Origin: Bradyrhizobium diazoefficiens | GTDB lineage: Bacteria; Pseudomonadota; Alphaproteobacteria; Rhizobiales; Xanthobacteraceae | Assembly (NCBI RefSeq): GCF_016616885.1 | Contig: NZ_CP067102.1 | Span: 3,934,501 to 3,998,500 of the forward strand | Length of the DNA: 64,000 nucleotides | Reading direction: 5' to 3' | Shown here: in pieces, positions 9,372 to 18,442 of the stretch | Position numbering within the stretch: position 1 is the first letter of the stretch | Layout: the number at the start of each line of letters is the position of its first letter | Notes under the pieces: generated by a model | The model's input: only the letters and a program-made list of their open reading frames with translations | Databases searched by the model: none | Told to the model about the DNA's origin: nothing | Made by a program: the position numbers and the translations under genes

Positions 9372-9444
9372 GCTTTCCAAGGGATTTGGCCAAGCCGGCC
9401 CATAACAAGACCGGCAAGCCATCCCGAACTTGCCTGCCTTCCCC

Positions 9445-9483
9445 AAACGCGCCGGCCCGGATTGTCCCGGACCGGTGCGTTTT
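9445..9483 (+). terminator. Probable Rho-independent terminator of ldtR
   Basis: The arms 9445-9455 (AAACGCGCCGG) and 9472-9482 (CCGGTGCGTTT) pair with one mismatch, and the downstream arm runs into TTTTG. It lies ~75 bp after the ldtR stop. The loop contains a further GC-rich pairing. Confidence 0.5.
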
Positions 9484-9568
9484 GTCGTCTCGCAGTTGCG
9501 AAAAATTCGACAGTCCGAACGGAACCCGTTCCGTGCCTCGCGGTTATCTCTCTGGATCGGAGGATATG

Positions 9569-9805
9569 ATGCTGGTCGAGCGCGGGTTGCAGGCTACAAA
9601 CGTCGAGCTCGTGAGCGATGCCTACGCCATTGCCGCGAATTACCTTCGCCGCTCCGGCGCGATCCCCGACACGCTCGTCACCAATGAGCGCCTGCTCGAG
9701 ATCATCATCAAGCTGCTCCAGCACGGCGAATTCAACAAGATCAGGCTGGCCAACAAGGCCATCGCCAGGTTCGAGGCGCAGGCCGAGGCCAGAGCGGTTG
9801 CCTGA
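9569..9805 (+). CDS. Small conserved-type hypothetical protein
   Basis: 78 residues, predicted helical and soluble: 'AYAIAANYLRRSGAIPDT', then 'LLEIIIKLLQHGEFNKIRLA'. No catalytic or metal motif is visible. The ATGATG start region is preceded by GGAGG at 9559-9563; the second ATG (9569) has the better spacing. It lies between ldtR and another small gene, just upstream of the OLD/IS66 insertion and the glyA operon. Function unknown. The strong ribosome-binding site and codon bias argue that it is real. Confidence 0.65.
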   Translation: MLVERGLQATNVELVSDAYAIAANYLRRSGAIPDTLVTNERLLEIIIKLLQHGEFNKIRLANKAIARFEAQAEARAVA

Positions 9806-9813
9806 TCAAGACT

Positions 9814-9849
9814 CCCAAAACTTCAGAGAACCCCAAAACTTCAGAGAAC
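9814..9849 (+). repeat. Perfect 18-bp tandem duplication upstream of the next start
   Basis: The unit CCCAAAACTTCAGAGAAC occurs twice, head to tail (9814-9831 and 9832-9849), ending 11 bp before the ATG at 9861. It lies in the intergenic leader and includes AG-rich bases near the ribosome-binding site. Confidence 0.85.
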
Positions 9850-9860
9850 CAGAGGGTGCC

Positions 9861-10082
9861 ATGGAAGCCGCCATTGACCGCATCATGCAGACCTATGACC
9901 TGCTCGCCAACCGCACCTCCGCGGCGAGCGCAGAGGCGCGCTTGAAGGTGACGAATTACCTCAACACCTTGATGGAAGCCGGCGAGAAGGACCCCCACAG
10001 GTTGACTGTCTGCGGCCTGACCTATCTGCGCCAGCTCGATGGCAGCGTCGATCCCGTGAAGGCGGGGTATACCGGGTTGTAG
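9861..10082 (+). CDS. Small hypothetical protein
   Basis: 73 residues, soluble and mostly helical ('AAIDRIMQTYDLLANRTSAA', then 'ARLKVTNYLNTLMEAGEKDP'), with one Cys and no signal peptide or recognisable domain. The start at 9861 follows AGAGGGTGCC. A terminator-like hairpin directly follows the stop, so the two small genes probably share a short transcript. I do not recognise a function. Confidence 0.6.
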   Translation: MEAAIDRIMQTYDLLANRTSAASAEARLKVTNYLNTLMEAGEKDPHRLTVCGLTYLRQLDGSVDPVKAGYTGL

Positions 10083-10113
10083 TGGCCCAATCTGTATTAA
10101 GATACCTTGAGAT

Positions 10114-10140
10114 CTAGAGGTTGATACCTCTAGTTTTCTT
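10114..10140 (+). terminator. Rho-independent terminator after the small-gene pair
   Basis: There is a perfect 8-bp stem CTAGAGGT (10114-10121) / ACCTCTAG (10126-10133) with a TGAT loop, followed by TTTTCTT. It is 31 bp after the preceding stop codon. Confidence 0.7.
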
Positions 10141-10361
10141 CCGAGTTGCGTTGGCGGATGGGGAAAACTCTCGTCGTTCGACCTTTAGTCGATCGATGTG
10201 GACCACCGTTAGTTGTAAGTAAAATCTACTGCCTCGGGCCGGCAAACGAGATCGGCCAAATTCCAATGAATTCAGGCGAAGAAATCTCGCCGTGCGCGAG
10301 GGCTGAATCGCAATGGCTCGCGCCAATATCCGCGCGACCCACAAACCGGGGGCGGCAAGCT

Positions 10362-10989
10362 ATGCCGAGTGATGAAGCGACACGTTTTGTTAGGGTCGAA
10401 TTTTCGCGCTTCAAAGCATTCAAGAGGTTCAGTCTTTCGCTTCGGCATTTCAATATTTTGGTGGGACCAAACAATGCAGGAAAGTCGACCATCTTGGCGG
10501 CATTTCGTATTCTCGCAGCAGGCATGAGACGAGCCAATAATAGAAAGGCAGAGGTGATAAATGGTCCGAAAGGAATGGGACTGACCCATGGTTATCAGAT
10601 AGATTTAAGTAGTATTTCCGTTGCCGAGGAGAACTTGTTCTACAACTACGATGATTCCGAATCGGCGACGGTACGATTTGTCCTTTCAAATTCAAATGAA
10701 TTGATCCTCTATTTTCCAGAGCAGGGCACTTGCTATCTGATTGCAAACTCGGACAGCCGTTCGAGCTTCACGCCTTCAACCTTTAGGTCACATTTCAACT
10801 GCAGGATCGGCTTCGTTCCGATACTCGGGCCGCTTGAACACAACGAAAATCTTTATGAGTCTGAAGCCGCACGGCTAGCGCTATTCAATTATCGCGCGGC
10901 GCGTAACTTCCGAAATATTTGGCATCACTTTCCCGAGAAGTTCGATGAATTTCGGGCCGCGTTAATTCGCACGTGGCCAGGAATGGATG
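10362..10989 (+). pseudogene. OLD-family ATP-dependent nuclease, 5' part (split by IS66)
   Basis: Codons 1-209 of a gene interrupted by the IS66-family element at 10990-14105. It starts 'TRFVRVEFSRFKAFKRFSL' and has a Walker A motif 'GPNNAGKST' at residues 35-43, typical of the OLD/RecF-like ABC ATPase fold. Past the junction the frame runs 14 codons into the IS and stops at 11030. The start is set at the ATG at 10362, just before the beta-strand that opens the fold; the open frame continues upstream without a better start. Local GC content is clearly lower than in the glyA block, which suggests horizontal acquisition. The 3' part is at 14106-15297. Confidence 0.85.
10982..10989 (+). repeat. 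Target-site duplication, left copy (IS66)
   Basis: AATGGATG lies immediately before the left IS end and is repeated exactly at 14106-14113. An 8-bp duplication is the known size for the IS66 family. Confidence 0.95.
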
Positions 10990-11077
10990 GTAAGCGTGGC
11001 GCCGATGCCCTTCAGATTGTTTGTGCGTAGATTTGGGAGCGCCGCTAGAAGAGTCATCTTCGGCAAGGGTGCTCACA

Positions 11078-11500
11078 ATGGAAGACCATTCGGACGACAT
11101 AAGACGACCGTTGTCGCCGCGTATCGAAGTGTATGCTGGCTCCGGTCGCAAGCAGTGGCCAGATGATTTGAAGGCACAGATTGTCGCGGAAAGCCTCGAG
11201 CCGGGCGCGGTTGTCACAGATATTGCCCGCCGCCATGGCTGCCGGCCCCAGCAGGTGCATGACTGGCGGCGCCGGGCACGTTTAGGTCAATTGGTGCTGC
11301 CGGCTGCGGTGGATACACTGTCGTTTGTGCCGGTGGTGTCGGAATCGTCGCTACCGGCGGCCGCGGAGTCCTCCAGATCGCCGGATGCAGCCGTTGTAAC
11401 GGTTGAGTTCCAGGGGGCACGCGTGGAGGTGCGCGGGACGCCTGGCCTTGCTGTGTTGAGTGATGTGTTCATTGCGCTCCGACGGACACGTTCATGCTGA
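11078..11500 (+). CDS. tnpA: IS66 accessory protein TnpA (IS66 Orf1)
   Basis: 140 residues with an N-terminal helix-turn-helix of the transposase-8/IS3-TnpA type: 'WPDDLKAQIVAESLEPGAVV', then 'DIARRHGCRPQQVHDWRRRA'. It is followed by a low-complexity Ala/Ser/Val linker and a small C-terminal segment 'VTVEFQGARVEVRGTPGLAV' found in IS66 Orf1 proteins. It is needed with TnpB for IS66 transposition and its exact role is unclear. The start is the ATG at 11078 and the stop overlaps tnpB by 7 bp. Confidence 0.85.
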   Translation: MEDHSDDIRRPLSPRIEVYAGSGRKQWPDDLKAQIVAESLEPGAVVTDIARRHGCRPQQVHDWRRRARLGQLVLPAAVDTLSFVPVVSESSLPAAAESSRSPDAAVVTVEFQGARVEVRGTPGLAVLSDVFIALRRTRSC

Positions 11501-11847
11501 CGCCACCCGCTGGCCTCACGATTTACGTTGCGACCCAACCTGTGGACTTCAGAAAGGGTGCGGATGGCTTGGCGCTCTTGGCGAAGGAGACGCTGGGCCA
11601 TGACCCGATGAAGGGTGTGGCGGTGGTCTTCCGTGCGAAGCGCGCCGATCGGGTGAAGATTGTCGTCTGGGATGGCACCGGCCTGGTGATGTACTGGAAG
11701 CGGCTCGACAGCAGCGGCTTCAAGTGGCCTCCCATCGTGGCCGGCGTGATGCGGATGAACGCCGCGCAGTTGTCGGCGCTTCTGGCCGGCATGGATTGGA
11801 CGCGCATGCACGCGCCTCGAATCCTGCAGCCGAAAGCGCTTGCGTAA
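11494..11847 (+). CDS. tnpB: IS66 accessory protein TnpB (IS66 Orf2)
   Basis: 117 residues, the usual IS66 Orf2 length. It has the family hallmarks 'IYVATQPVDFRKGADGLALL', 'VVFRAKRADRVKIVVWDGTG' and 'YWKRLDSSGFKWP'. Overlap with tnpA (11494-11500) suggests translational coupling. The protein is an essential transposition accessory of unknown biochemistry. Confidence 0.92.
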   Translation: MLTPPAGLTIYVATQPVDFRKGADGLALLAKETLGHDPMKGVAVVFRAKRADRVKIVVWDGTGLVMYWKRLDSSGFKWPPIVAGVMRMNAAQLSALLAGMDWTRMHAPRILQPKALA

Positions 11848-11899
11848 GGATACAAAATCTTCGCTGCATCGGGGCGCGAAGCATGGCAAGCTCGGGCCA

Positions 11900-13465
11900 A
11901 TGAGTGATTTGCCTGATGAGCTGCCGAGCGATCCAGCCGAGTTGCGTGTCTTTGCCGCGGCTCTGCTGGATCGCTGCGCCAGGCTCGAGCGGTTGCTCAA
12001 GCTTGCAAAAGATGCGCAGTTCGGTCGGTCCTCGGAAAAGCTGGACGCTGATCAGCTACAGCTTGTTCTGGAGGACATCGAAGAGGCCGTCGCGGCCCTC
12101 GAAGCAGCCGGGGATCGCGCCAATCCCAGAACCTGCGAGAAGAGAACTGCCGAGCGTAGAGCCAACCGTGGTCAACTTCCGGAGCATTTGCCGCGCATCG
12201 TCGAAATCCTGATGCCGGCCGAGACTTGTTGTCCGTCTTGTAAGGGCGACCTCTTCGAGATTGGTCGCGATGAGAGTCAGAGGCTCGACGTCGTTCCGGC
12301 GCAGTATCGCGTCATCGTCACCCGCCGGCCCAAGCTGGCCTGCCGCGCCTGTCACGGCGTCGTCCTCCAGCACGCTGCGCCCGAGCGACTGATCAGGGGA
12401 GGATTGCCCACCGAGCGGCTCGTCGCGCATGTGATCGACGCCAAGTATCATTGGCATTTGCCGCTTTACCGCCAGGCGCAGATGCTGGCGACGCACGGCA
12501 TCGCCATCGACCGTTCCACGCTCGCCTTCTGGGTCGGCTATGCCGCCCGGGAATTGAAGCCCTTATGGCATCGTCTGCGCGAGCTTCTGCTCGCCTCTCC
12601 GAAGCTCTGTGTCGATGAGACCCCGGCGCCGGTGTTGGATCCGGGGCGCGGCAGGACGAAAACCGGCTACTTCTGGGCGCTCTCGCGCGATGACAGGCCT
12701 TGGGCCGGACCTGACCCACCTGGCGTGGTTTACGCCTATGCACCGGGCCGTGGGGCCGTTCATGGCTTGAGCCTGCTCGAGGGCTATCGCGGTATCATCC
12801 ATTGCGATGGCTATCAGGCCTACAAGACCATGACCCGAGAGACGCGTGCGGACGCCCTGTCCGGGACGCTCGCCTTTTGCTGGTCGCATCTGCGGCGCCA
12901 GTTTGTGAAGATCGAGCGCGAGGCTTCGCCGGCGCCAGCTCCGGTTGCCCGCGAGGCCCTCGAGCGCATCGCCCAGCTCTACGCGGTCGAGAAAGCACTC
13001 CGCGGCCGATCTGATGCCGAGCGCCGTGCGGGCCGACAAGCGCATGCCCAGCCTCTGGCTGCAGCCTTGAAGCAGTGGTTTGAGGCAACGCTTGATCACC
13101 TTGCGCAGAAGAGCGACACGGCGAAGGCTTTGCGTTATGCGCTGCGTCATTGGGACGGCCTGACGCTGTACCTTGATGACGGGCGCATCGAGATGGACAC
13201 GAATGCGGTCGAGCGTGCGATGCGGCCGATCAAGCTCAACGCCAAGAACTCCCTTTTTGCCGGTTGCGATGAGGGCGCCGAGAGTTGGGCAGTCCTGGCT
13301 TCGTTAATCGAGACCTGTAAGCTCAATAGCGTCAGTGCCGAGCACTGGCTCGCCGACGTTCTCGCGAAGCTTATCAATGGTTGGCCTGCGGCGCGACTGG
13401 ACGAACTGCTCCCCTGGGCGTCGACCTATACGATGCATGCACACGATCCGCGGCTGGCAGCATGA
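11900..13465 (+). CDS. tnpC: IS66 transposase TnpC
   Basis: 521 residues. Order: N-terminal leucine-zipper-like helices ('ALLDRCARLERLLKLAKDAQ'), the 'FGRSSEKLD' motif, a zinc-finger segment with paired cysteines ('CCPSCKGD' and 'CRACHG'), then a DDE catalytic core with 'CVDETPAPVLDPG', 'IIHCDGYQAY' and 'DGRIEMDTNAVERAMRPIKL', where the catalytic Glu follows the N-A-V-E-R motif. It catalyses cut-and-join transposition of the element. The start is the ATG at 11900; a TTG at 11840 overlapping tnpB is an alternative. Its stop codon overlaps the start of the passenger gene (ATGA). Confidence 0.93.
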   Translation: MSDLPDELPSDPAELRVFAAALLDRCARLERLLKLAKDAQFGRSSEKLDADQLQLVLEDIEEAVAALEAAGDRANPRTCEKRTAERRANRGQLPEHLPRIVEILMPAETCCPSCKGDLFEIGRDESQRLDVVPAQYRVIVTRRPKLACRACHGVVLQHAAPERLIRGGLPTERLVAHVIDAKYHWHLPLYRQAQMLATHGIAIDRSTLAFWVGYAARELKPLWHRLRELLLASPKLCVDETPAPVLDPGRGRTKTGYFWALSRDDRPWAGPDPPGVVYAYAPGRGAVHGLSLLEGYRGIIHCDGYQAYKTMTRETRADALSGTLAFCWSHLRRQFVKIEREASPAPAPVAREALERIAQLYAVEKALRGRSDAERRAGRQAHAQPLAAALKQWFEATLDHLAQKSDTAKALRYALRHWDGLTLYLDDGRIEMDTNAVERAMRPIKLNAKNSLFAGCDEGAESWAVLASLIETCKLNSVSAEHWLADVLAKLINGWPAARLDELLPWASTYTMHAHDPRLAA

Positions 13466-14064
13466 GCCTCAATACGACCGCGGTCCGGATCAAGGTGACC
13501 CTCAAGGATGTGAAACCGGAGGTGATGCGTCGTCTTGTCGTACCTGTCACCCTGCGCCTGGATCGACTGCATCTGACGCTTCAGGAGGCGTTCGGCTGGA
13601 CGAACAGCCACCTCTTCGAGTTCTTCGCTGGTGAGACCCGTTGGGGGATTCCCGATCCCCACAACGATTACGGCCACCAGCCCATGGATGCCAGCAAAGC
13701 GCGGCTCTGTGATATCGTTCAAGAGACCGGCGCGAAGACGATCCATTATCTCTATGACTTTGGCGACAGCTGGGACCATGTGATCAAACTCGAAAACTGG
13801 TTCGACAACACCACGACGGAGGGACTTCCCCTCTTGCTCGAGGCCGCCGGTCGTTGTCCTCCGGAAGACGTCGGCGGTGCCCCAGGCTATGCCGAGTACC
13901 TTGATGCCATCGGTGACCCCGGCCATCCGGAGCACGAACATATGCGTCTCTGGGGCCCCGAGCGGTTCGATCCCAACGTCATCGACCGGAAGGCGCTCGA
14001 GGCCGCCGTCAACGCGTTGTCCGACACATGGAAGCCGCGGCGACGCGCCACGCGGGTTAAATAG
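13462..14064 (+). CDS. Plasmid pRiA4b ORF-3-like passenger protein in the IS66 element
   Basis: 200 residues matching the pRiA4b ORF-3-like family: 'IKVTLKDVKPEVMRRLVVPV', 'RLDRLHLTLQEAFGWTNSHL', 'TIHYLYDFGDSWDHVIKLE' and a C-terminal 'GPERFDPNVIDRKALEAAVN'. The family is widespread, often beside IS66 genes, and has no established biochemical function. It starts inside the tnpC stop (ATGA overlap), so it is translationally coupled to the transposase and lies 41 bp inside the right IS end. That position implies it is a true passenger and not captured chromosomal DNA. Confidence 0.85.
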   Translation: MSLNTTAVRIKVTLKDVKPEVMRRLVVPVTLRLDRLHLTLQEAFGWTNSHLFEFFAGETRWGIPDPHNDYGHQPMDASKARLCDIVQETGAKTIHYLYDFGDSWDHVIKLENWFDNTTTEGLPLLLEAAGRCPPEDVGGAPGYAEYLDAIGDPGHPEHEHMRLWGPERFDPNVIDRKALEAAVNALSDTWKPRRRATRVK

Positions 14065-14105
14065 ACGTCAAGCGCCAATCGAAAGGGCCGCAGGGCTACG
14101 CTTAC

Positions 14106-14113
14106 AATGGATG
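14106..14113 (+). repeat. Target-site duplication, right copy (IS66)
   Basis: AATGGATG directly follows the right IS end and is identical to 10982-10989. Confidence 0.95.
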
Positions 14114-15297
14114 TCGAACGCCCGACGATTGACACGTCTCATGGCAAGCCGCGATTGCACATGTTCTGTCCGGAGGAGCGAATACCGCGCGAAATCTTCT
14201 GGGCTGGTTTCGGATTTCAAGTGTGGTGCCAAATGCTCACGCACATAATTCAGTCGCGTGATACCGCACTGTTTCTCATCGACGAGCCGGACATCTATCT
14301 CCATTCAGAGTTGCAACGCCAGCTGATCGGGCTGCTACGCGATATGGGACCAGACATACTTCTTGCAACGCACTCCACCGAGATCATCACCGAGGCTGAA
14401 ACTGACGACATTGTGCTAATCAACAAACAACGAACGAGTGGTCGCAGAATCAAGCAGCCCTCGCAACTCGAAGAGGTCTTCTCAATCCTCGGCTCAAATC
14501 TGAATCCAATACTCACACAACTTGCGAAATCTCGCCGAGTTGTATTCGTTGAAGGCCAAGACTTTCAGCTTCTGTCAAAATTTGCGCTGAAACTTGACTA
14601 CTCGATTGTCGGAAATCGAAGCCACTTTGCCGTGGTTCCAGTCGAAGGGTTCAACCCTGAAAGGATCAGAAGCTTAAAGGCCGGAATGGAAACCACACTC
14701 GGTGGCTCAATTCTCGCCGCCGCAATTCTCGACAAAGACTACCGAAGTGACCCTGAACGAAAGGCGATAAAGGAGGATTGCGAGAAGTTTTGTACGCTGG
14801 TCACCATTCATCATAGCAAGGAAATTGAGAATTTTGTGCTGGTCCCCGCGGCCATCGATCGAGCCGTGCTACGCAAGAGAGTTGATCGGGCAAAAAGGTC
14901 CGGAAAGACCGAGAAGATTGGACTCGAGCCGATCGCGGAGCAATTTCTCGAAGAGTTTGCAAAGCAGAAAAAAAGTTATGTCCAGGCGCAATATCTGGCT
15001 ACACGCCGGGCGTTCGAGCGTCAGCAGACGACGGGAGTGCATGAGGCTACGTTCAGCCAAGCGATCTTGGAGGAGTTTGAAGAGCTCTGGCGAACGGCAG
15101 AGAGCCGTTTAGCGATCATACCCGGCAAGGAAGCGCTGAGCGCTCTAAATTCCCGTCTTCAGCGCGATTTCAGCGTCAACGTTACGCCCACTTCAATCGT
15201 TGACGCTATGAATTCGGGTGAAATCCCTAAGGAAATCAGACTATTAATCGCAGATTTGGGGGTATTTTCTGCGAAAACCATTCTCGAAGGGGACTAG
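14106..15297 (+). pseudogene. OLD-family ATP-dependent nuclease, 3' part (split by IS66)
   Basis: Remaining codons of the gene that starts at 10362; this copy begins in the right target duplication (14106-14113). Deleting the IS and one duplication joins base 10989 to 14114 in frame, giving a 603-residue protein. In those coordinates Walker B 'LFLIDEP' has D266-E267, the switch His is in 'LLATHST' (~296), and a C-terminal Toprim domain has Glu in 'VVFVEGQD' (~356) and the DxD in 'AILDKDYRS' (~416/418). OLD proteins are ATP-dependent DNA nucleases; relatives include P2 Old and Gabija GajA. No GajB-like helicase gene is adjacent, so a stand-alone class 1 OLD protein is likeliest. An ATG inside the duplication could allow translation of the fragment. 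Confidence 0.87.
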
Positions 15298-15499
15298 AGC
15301 CCCGGCGGGGAAGGTTTCGACGGCGGACGCATACCTTCAAATTCTGATCCCCACCATATCTGGCATAATTCCCGTGCCCGACCCGCAAACCCTTGGCCGG
15401 GGGCGGGCGATGTGGTAGATCGCGCTCGCCGCTTCCGATCACCACACCAGACCCGCCCGTAGCCCGCCAAAAGGCTGCGGCGGTGGAGATATTCGCAAG

Positions 15500-16798
15500 A
15501 TGACCTTCGCCAAAACCGCCTCCGCGCCCGATTCGTTTTTCACCGCCTCGCTCGAGCAGGCCGATCCGGAAATCGCAGCCGCCATCAAGGGCGAGCTCGG
15601 CCGGCAACGCCATGAAGTCGAGCTGATTGCCTCCGAGAACATCGTCAGCCGGGCCGTGCTGGAAGCGCAGGGTTCGGTGATGACCAACAAGTACGCAGAG
15701 GGTTATCCGGGCGCGCGCTACTATGGCGGTTGTGAGTGGGTCGACGTCGCCGAGAATCTCGCGATCGATCGCGCCAAGAAGCTGTTCGGCGCCAATTTCG
15801 CCAATGTGCAGCCGAACTCCGGCAGCCAGATGAACCAGGCGGTGTTCCTGGCGCTGCTGCAGCCCGGCGACACCTTCATGGGTCTCGATCTCGCGGCCGG
15901 CGGCCATCTCACCCACGGCTCGCCCGTCAACATGAGCGGCAAATGGTTCAAGGCCGCGCACTACACCGTGCGCCGCGAGGACCAGATCATCGACATGGAC
16001 GCGGTCGCCAAGCAGGCCGAAGAGGTCAAGCCGAAGCTGATCGTCGCGGGCGGCTCGGCCTATTCGCGCGCCTGGGATTTCAAGCGCTTCCGCGAGATCG
16101 CGGATTCTGTCGGCGCGTATCTGCTGGTCGACATGGCGCACTTCGCGGGTCTCGTTGCCGGCGGCGTGCATGCTTCGCCCGTGCCGCATGCCCACGTCAC
16201 CACCACCACCACCCACAAATCGCTGCGCGGCCCCCGCGGCGGCCTGATCCTCAGCAATGACGAGGTGCTCGCCAAGAAGCTCAACTCGGCGATCTTCCCC
16301 GGCCTGCAGGGCGGCCCGCTGATGCATGTGATCGCGGCGAAGGCGGTGGCTTTCGGCGAGGCGCTGCGTCCCGACTTCAAGGTCTACGCGAAGAACGTCG
16401 TCGAGAACGCCAAGGCGCTGGCCGAGGCGATGAAGAGCCACGGCTTCGATATTGTCTCCGGCGGCACCGATAACCATCTGATGCTGGTTGACCTTCGGCC
16501 GAAGGGCCTGAAGGGCAACGTGTCGGAGAAGGCGCTGGTCCGCGCCGCCATCACCTGCAATAAGAACGGTATTCCGTTCGACCCCGAAAAGCCGTTCGTC
16601 ACCTCGGGCCTGCGTCTCGGTACGCCTGCGGCGACGACCCGCGGCTTCGGCGTCGCTGAATTCCAGCAGGTCGGCGGCATGATCGCCGAAGTCCTCAACG
16701 CGATCGCGCAGTCCGACGACGGCAAGGCGCCGCTGGTCGAAGCCGCGATCAAGGAACGGGTCAAGGCGCTTACCGACCGGTTTCCGATCTATCAGTAA
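15500..16798 (+). CDS. glyA: Serine hydroxymethyltransferase
   Basis: 432 residues, full family length. This PLP enzyme interconverts serine and glycine, feeding methylene-tetrahydrofolate. Landmarks: '[20 protein letters not shown]', '[20 protein letters not shown]', PLP-binding '[16 protein letters not shown]', the Schiff-base lysine in '[16 protein letters not shown]', and '[14 protein letters not shown]'. It is the first gene of a tightly spaced run (nrdR begins 15 bp later) that leads into riboflavin genes. The 202 bp upstream separate it from the split OLD gene and should hold the promoter. Confidence 0.97.
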   Translation: MTFAKTASAPDSFFTASLEQADPEIAAAIKGELGRQRHEVELIASENIVSRAVLEAQGSVMTNKYAEGYPGARYYGGCEWVDVAENLAIDRAKKLFGANFANVQPNSGSQMNQAVFLALLQPGDTFMGLDLAAGGHLTHGSPVNMSGKWFKAAHYTVRREDQIIDMDAVAKQAEEVKPKLIVAGGSAYSRAWDFKRFREIADSVGAYLLVDMAHFAGLVAGGVHASPVPHAHVTTTTTHKSLRGPRGGLILSNDEVLAKKLNSAIFPGLQGGPLMHVIAAKAVAFGEALRPDFKVYAKNVVENAKALAEAMKSHGFDIVSGGTDNHLMLVDLRPKGLKGNVSEKALVRAAITCNKNGIPFDPEKPFVTSGLRLGTPAATTRGFGVAEFQQVGGMIAEVLNAIAQSDDGKAPLVEAAIKERVKALTDRFPIYQ

Positions 16799-16813
16799 GG
16801 CTGGGTTCAAAGG

Positions 16814-17296
16814 ATGCGCTGCCCGAACTGCAACAGTCTCGATACGCAGGTAAAGGACTCGCGTCCGACCGAGGACTCTTCCGTTATCCGCAGGCGGCGC
16901 GTGTGCGTCGCCTGCGAATTTCGTTTCACCACCTTCGAGCGGGTGCAGCTGCGCGAGCTCACGGTGATCAAGCGCAACGGCCGCCGCGTGCCGTTCGACC
17001 GCGACAAGCTGATGCGCTCGGTCTCGATCAGTCTGCGCAAGCGGCCGGTCGAGCCGGAGCGGGTTGAGAAGATGGTCTCCACCATCGTGCGCGAGCTCGA
17101 GACCGGGGGCGAGGCCGAAATTTCCTCCGAGGTGATCGGCGAGACCGTGATGGAGCATCTGCGTACGCTCGACGACGTCGCCTATGTGCGCTTCGCCTCG
17201 GTCTACCGCAATTTCCGCGAGGCCAAGGATTTCGCCGACGTGCTCGGCGAACTCTCCGGCGAGGAGGAAGCGCGGCTCGCCGCGATCCGCAAATGA
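16814..17296 (+). CDS. nrdR: Transcriptional repressor NrdR
   Basis: 160 residues. An N-terminal zinc ribbon ('[20 protein letters not shown]' and '[19 protein letters not shown]') is followed by an ATP-cone domain ('[20 protein letters not shown]' to ~residue 140). NrdR senses (d)ATP and represses ribonucleotide reductase genes through NrdR boxes. The order glyA-nrdR-ribD is common in Rhizobiales. Its stop overlaps the ribD start by 4 bp (ATGA), so ribD translation is coupled to it. Confidence 0.96.
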   Translation: MRCPNCNSLDTQVKDSRPTEDSSVIRRRRVCVACEFRFTTFERVQLRELTVIKRNGRRVPFDRDKLMRSVSISLRKRPVEPERVEKMVSTIVRELETGGEAEISSEVIGETVMEHLRTLDDVAYVRFASVYRNFREAKDFADVLGELSGEEEARLAAIRK

Positions 17297-18441
17297 TCTT
17301 CCGTATCCTGGAGGATCAATTCGCCCAGAAGATCCGCGAGTCCAAGGATTCCGATCGCCGTTTCATGCAGCTTGCGTTGGCACTGGGCAGGCGCGGGCAG
17401 GGGCGCACCTGGCCCAATCCGGCCGTCGGCGCCGTCATCGTGAAAGACGGAGTGATTGTCGGCCGTGGCTGGACCCAGCCTGGTGGACGACCGCATGCCG
17501 AACCCGAAGCGCTGCGGCGGGCAGGCGAGGCGGTGCGCGGCGCGACGCTCTACGTCACGCTCGAGCCCTGTTCGCATTTCGGCAAGTCACCGCCTTGCGC
17601 CGATGCGGTGATCGCCGCCGGCATCAAGCGGGTGGTGGCAGCGATCGAGGATCCCAATCCGGACGTCGCAGGCCAGGGCCATGCGCGCCTGCGCGCGGCT
17701 GGTATCACCGTGGATGTGGGCCTGTGCGCGGTGGAGGCCGCGTTCGACCACGCCGGTCATTTCCGCCGCATCAGGGATCACCGTCCGCACGTGATCCTGA
17801 AGCTCGCGGTCTCTCCCGACGGCAAGATCGGCGCTGCCGGTGGCAAGCCGCTCGCGATCACGGGCGAGGCGGTACGCAACCGCGTGCATCTGCTGCGCGC
17901 CTCGAGCGATGCCATCCTGGTCGGCATCGGCACGGTGCTGGCGGACGATCCGCAGCTCAATTGCCGCCTGCCGGGCATGGCCGCACGCTCGCCGGTACGC
18001 GTGGTGCTCGACCAGAGCTTGCGCATTTCCGCCTCGAGCCAGCTCGTGCGCTCCGCACGCGAGACACCGGTCTGGGTGATCGGCTCTGAGCTAGCAGAGG
18101 CTGCGGCCGCGACCCGCCTTGGCGCTGCCGGTGTGCAAATCATGCGCATGCCTCCAGGAAGTGCATCCGGGCTCGATCTTCCGGCCGTGCTGAATGCGCT
18201 CGCCGGGAAGGGCATCACGCGCCTGATGGTCGAGGGCGGCAGCCGCGTTGCGGCATCGTTCGTGGCCGCCGACCTCGTCGACGAGATCTGGCTGTTCCGC
18301 GGAGCGGAAGAGGTGGGTGCTGGCGGCGTCGATGCGCTCGATGCATTGCCCCTGTCGAAAATCACGCAGTCGCAGGCCTACAAGGTTCATGCTAGCGAGA
18401 CATTCGATCACGATACTCTCACCATCTACGAGCGCGCCTAG
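17293..18441 (+). CDS. ribD: Bifunctional riboflavin deaminase/reductase RibD
   Basis: 382 residues. The N-terminal cytidine-deaminase-like domain has zinc motifs '[11 protein letters not shown]' and '[17 protein letters not shown]'. The C-terminal reductase domain (from ~residue 165, '[15 protein letters not shown]') ends in 'DHDTLTIYE', typical of RibD. It catalyses the two steps from the pyrimidine deamination product to the ribitylamino-uracil phosphate in riboflavin synthesis. The ATG overlaps the nrdR stop and ribE starts one base after its end, forming an nrdR-ribD-ribE unit. About 20 extra N-terminal residues precede '[15 protein letters not shown]', so a later start is possible. Confidence 0.95.
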   Translation: MIFRILEDQFAQKIRESKDSDRRFMQLALALGRRGQGRTWPNPAVGAVIVKDGVIVGRGWTQPGGRPHAEPEALRRAGEAVRGATLYVTLEPCSHFGKSPPCADAVIAAGIKRVVAAIEDPNPDVAGQGHARLRAAGITVDVGLCAVEAAFDHAGHFRRIRDHRPHVILKLAVSPDGKIGAAGGKPLAITGEAVRNRVHLLRASSDAILVGIGTVLADDPQLNCRLPGMAARSPVRVVLDQSLRISASSQLVRSARETPVWVIGSELAEAAAATRLGAAGVQIMRMPPGSASGLDLPAVLNALAGKGITRLMVEGGSRVAASFVAADLVDEIWLFRGAEEVGAGGVDALDALPLSKITQSQAYKVHASETFDHDTLTIYERA

Positions 18442-18442
18442 C

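Larger units (their letters stand above)
10990..14105 (+). mobile_element. Complete IS66-family insertion sequence (3116 bp)
   Basis: The left end reads GTAAGCGTGGCGCC and the right end, reverse complemented, GTAAGCGTAGCCCT. These are imperfect terminal inverted repeats of ~25 bp beginning with the GTAAGCG typical of IS66. An exact 8-bp duplication AATGGATG flanks it. It carries the three classical IS66 genes (tnpA, tnpB, tnpC) plus a fourth passenger gene of pRiA4b ORF-3 type. All four frames appear intact, so the element could be active or recently active. It has inserted in the sense orientation inside the OLD nuclease gene. Confidence 0.95.

Noticed and set aside
10362..15297. A Gabija (GajAB) defence system
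   Set aside because: The OLD protein could be GajA-like, but no UvrD-type helicase gene is adjacent on either side, and glyA follows directly.
15236..17158. A 640-codon open frame on the minus strand across glyA and nrdR
   Set aside because: It lies antisense to two well-conserved genes in GC-rich DNA and its translation is low-complexity Arg/Asp/His-rich with no domain.
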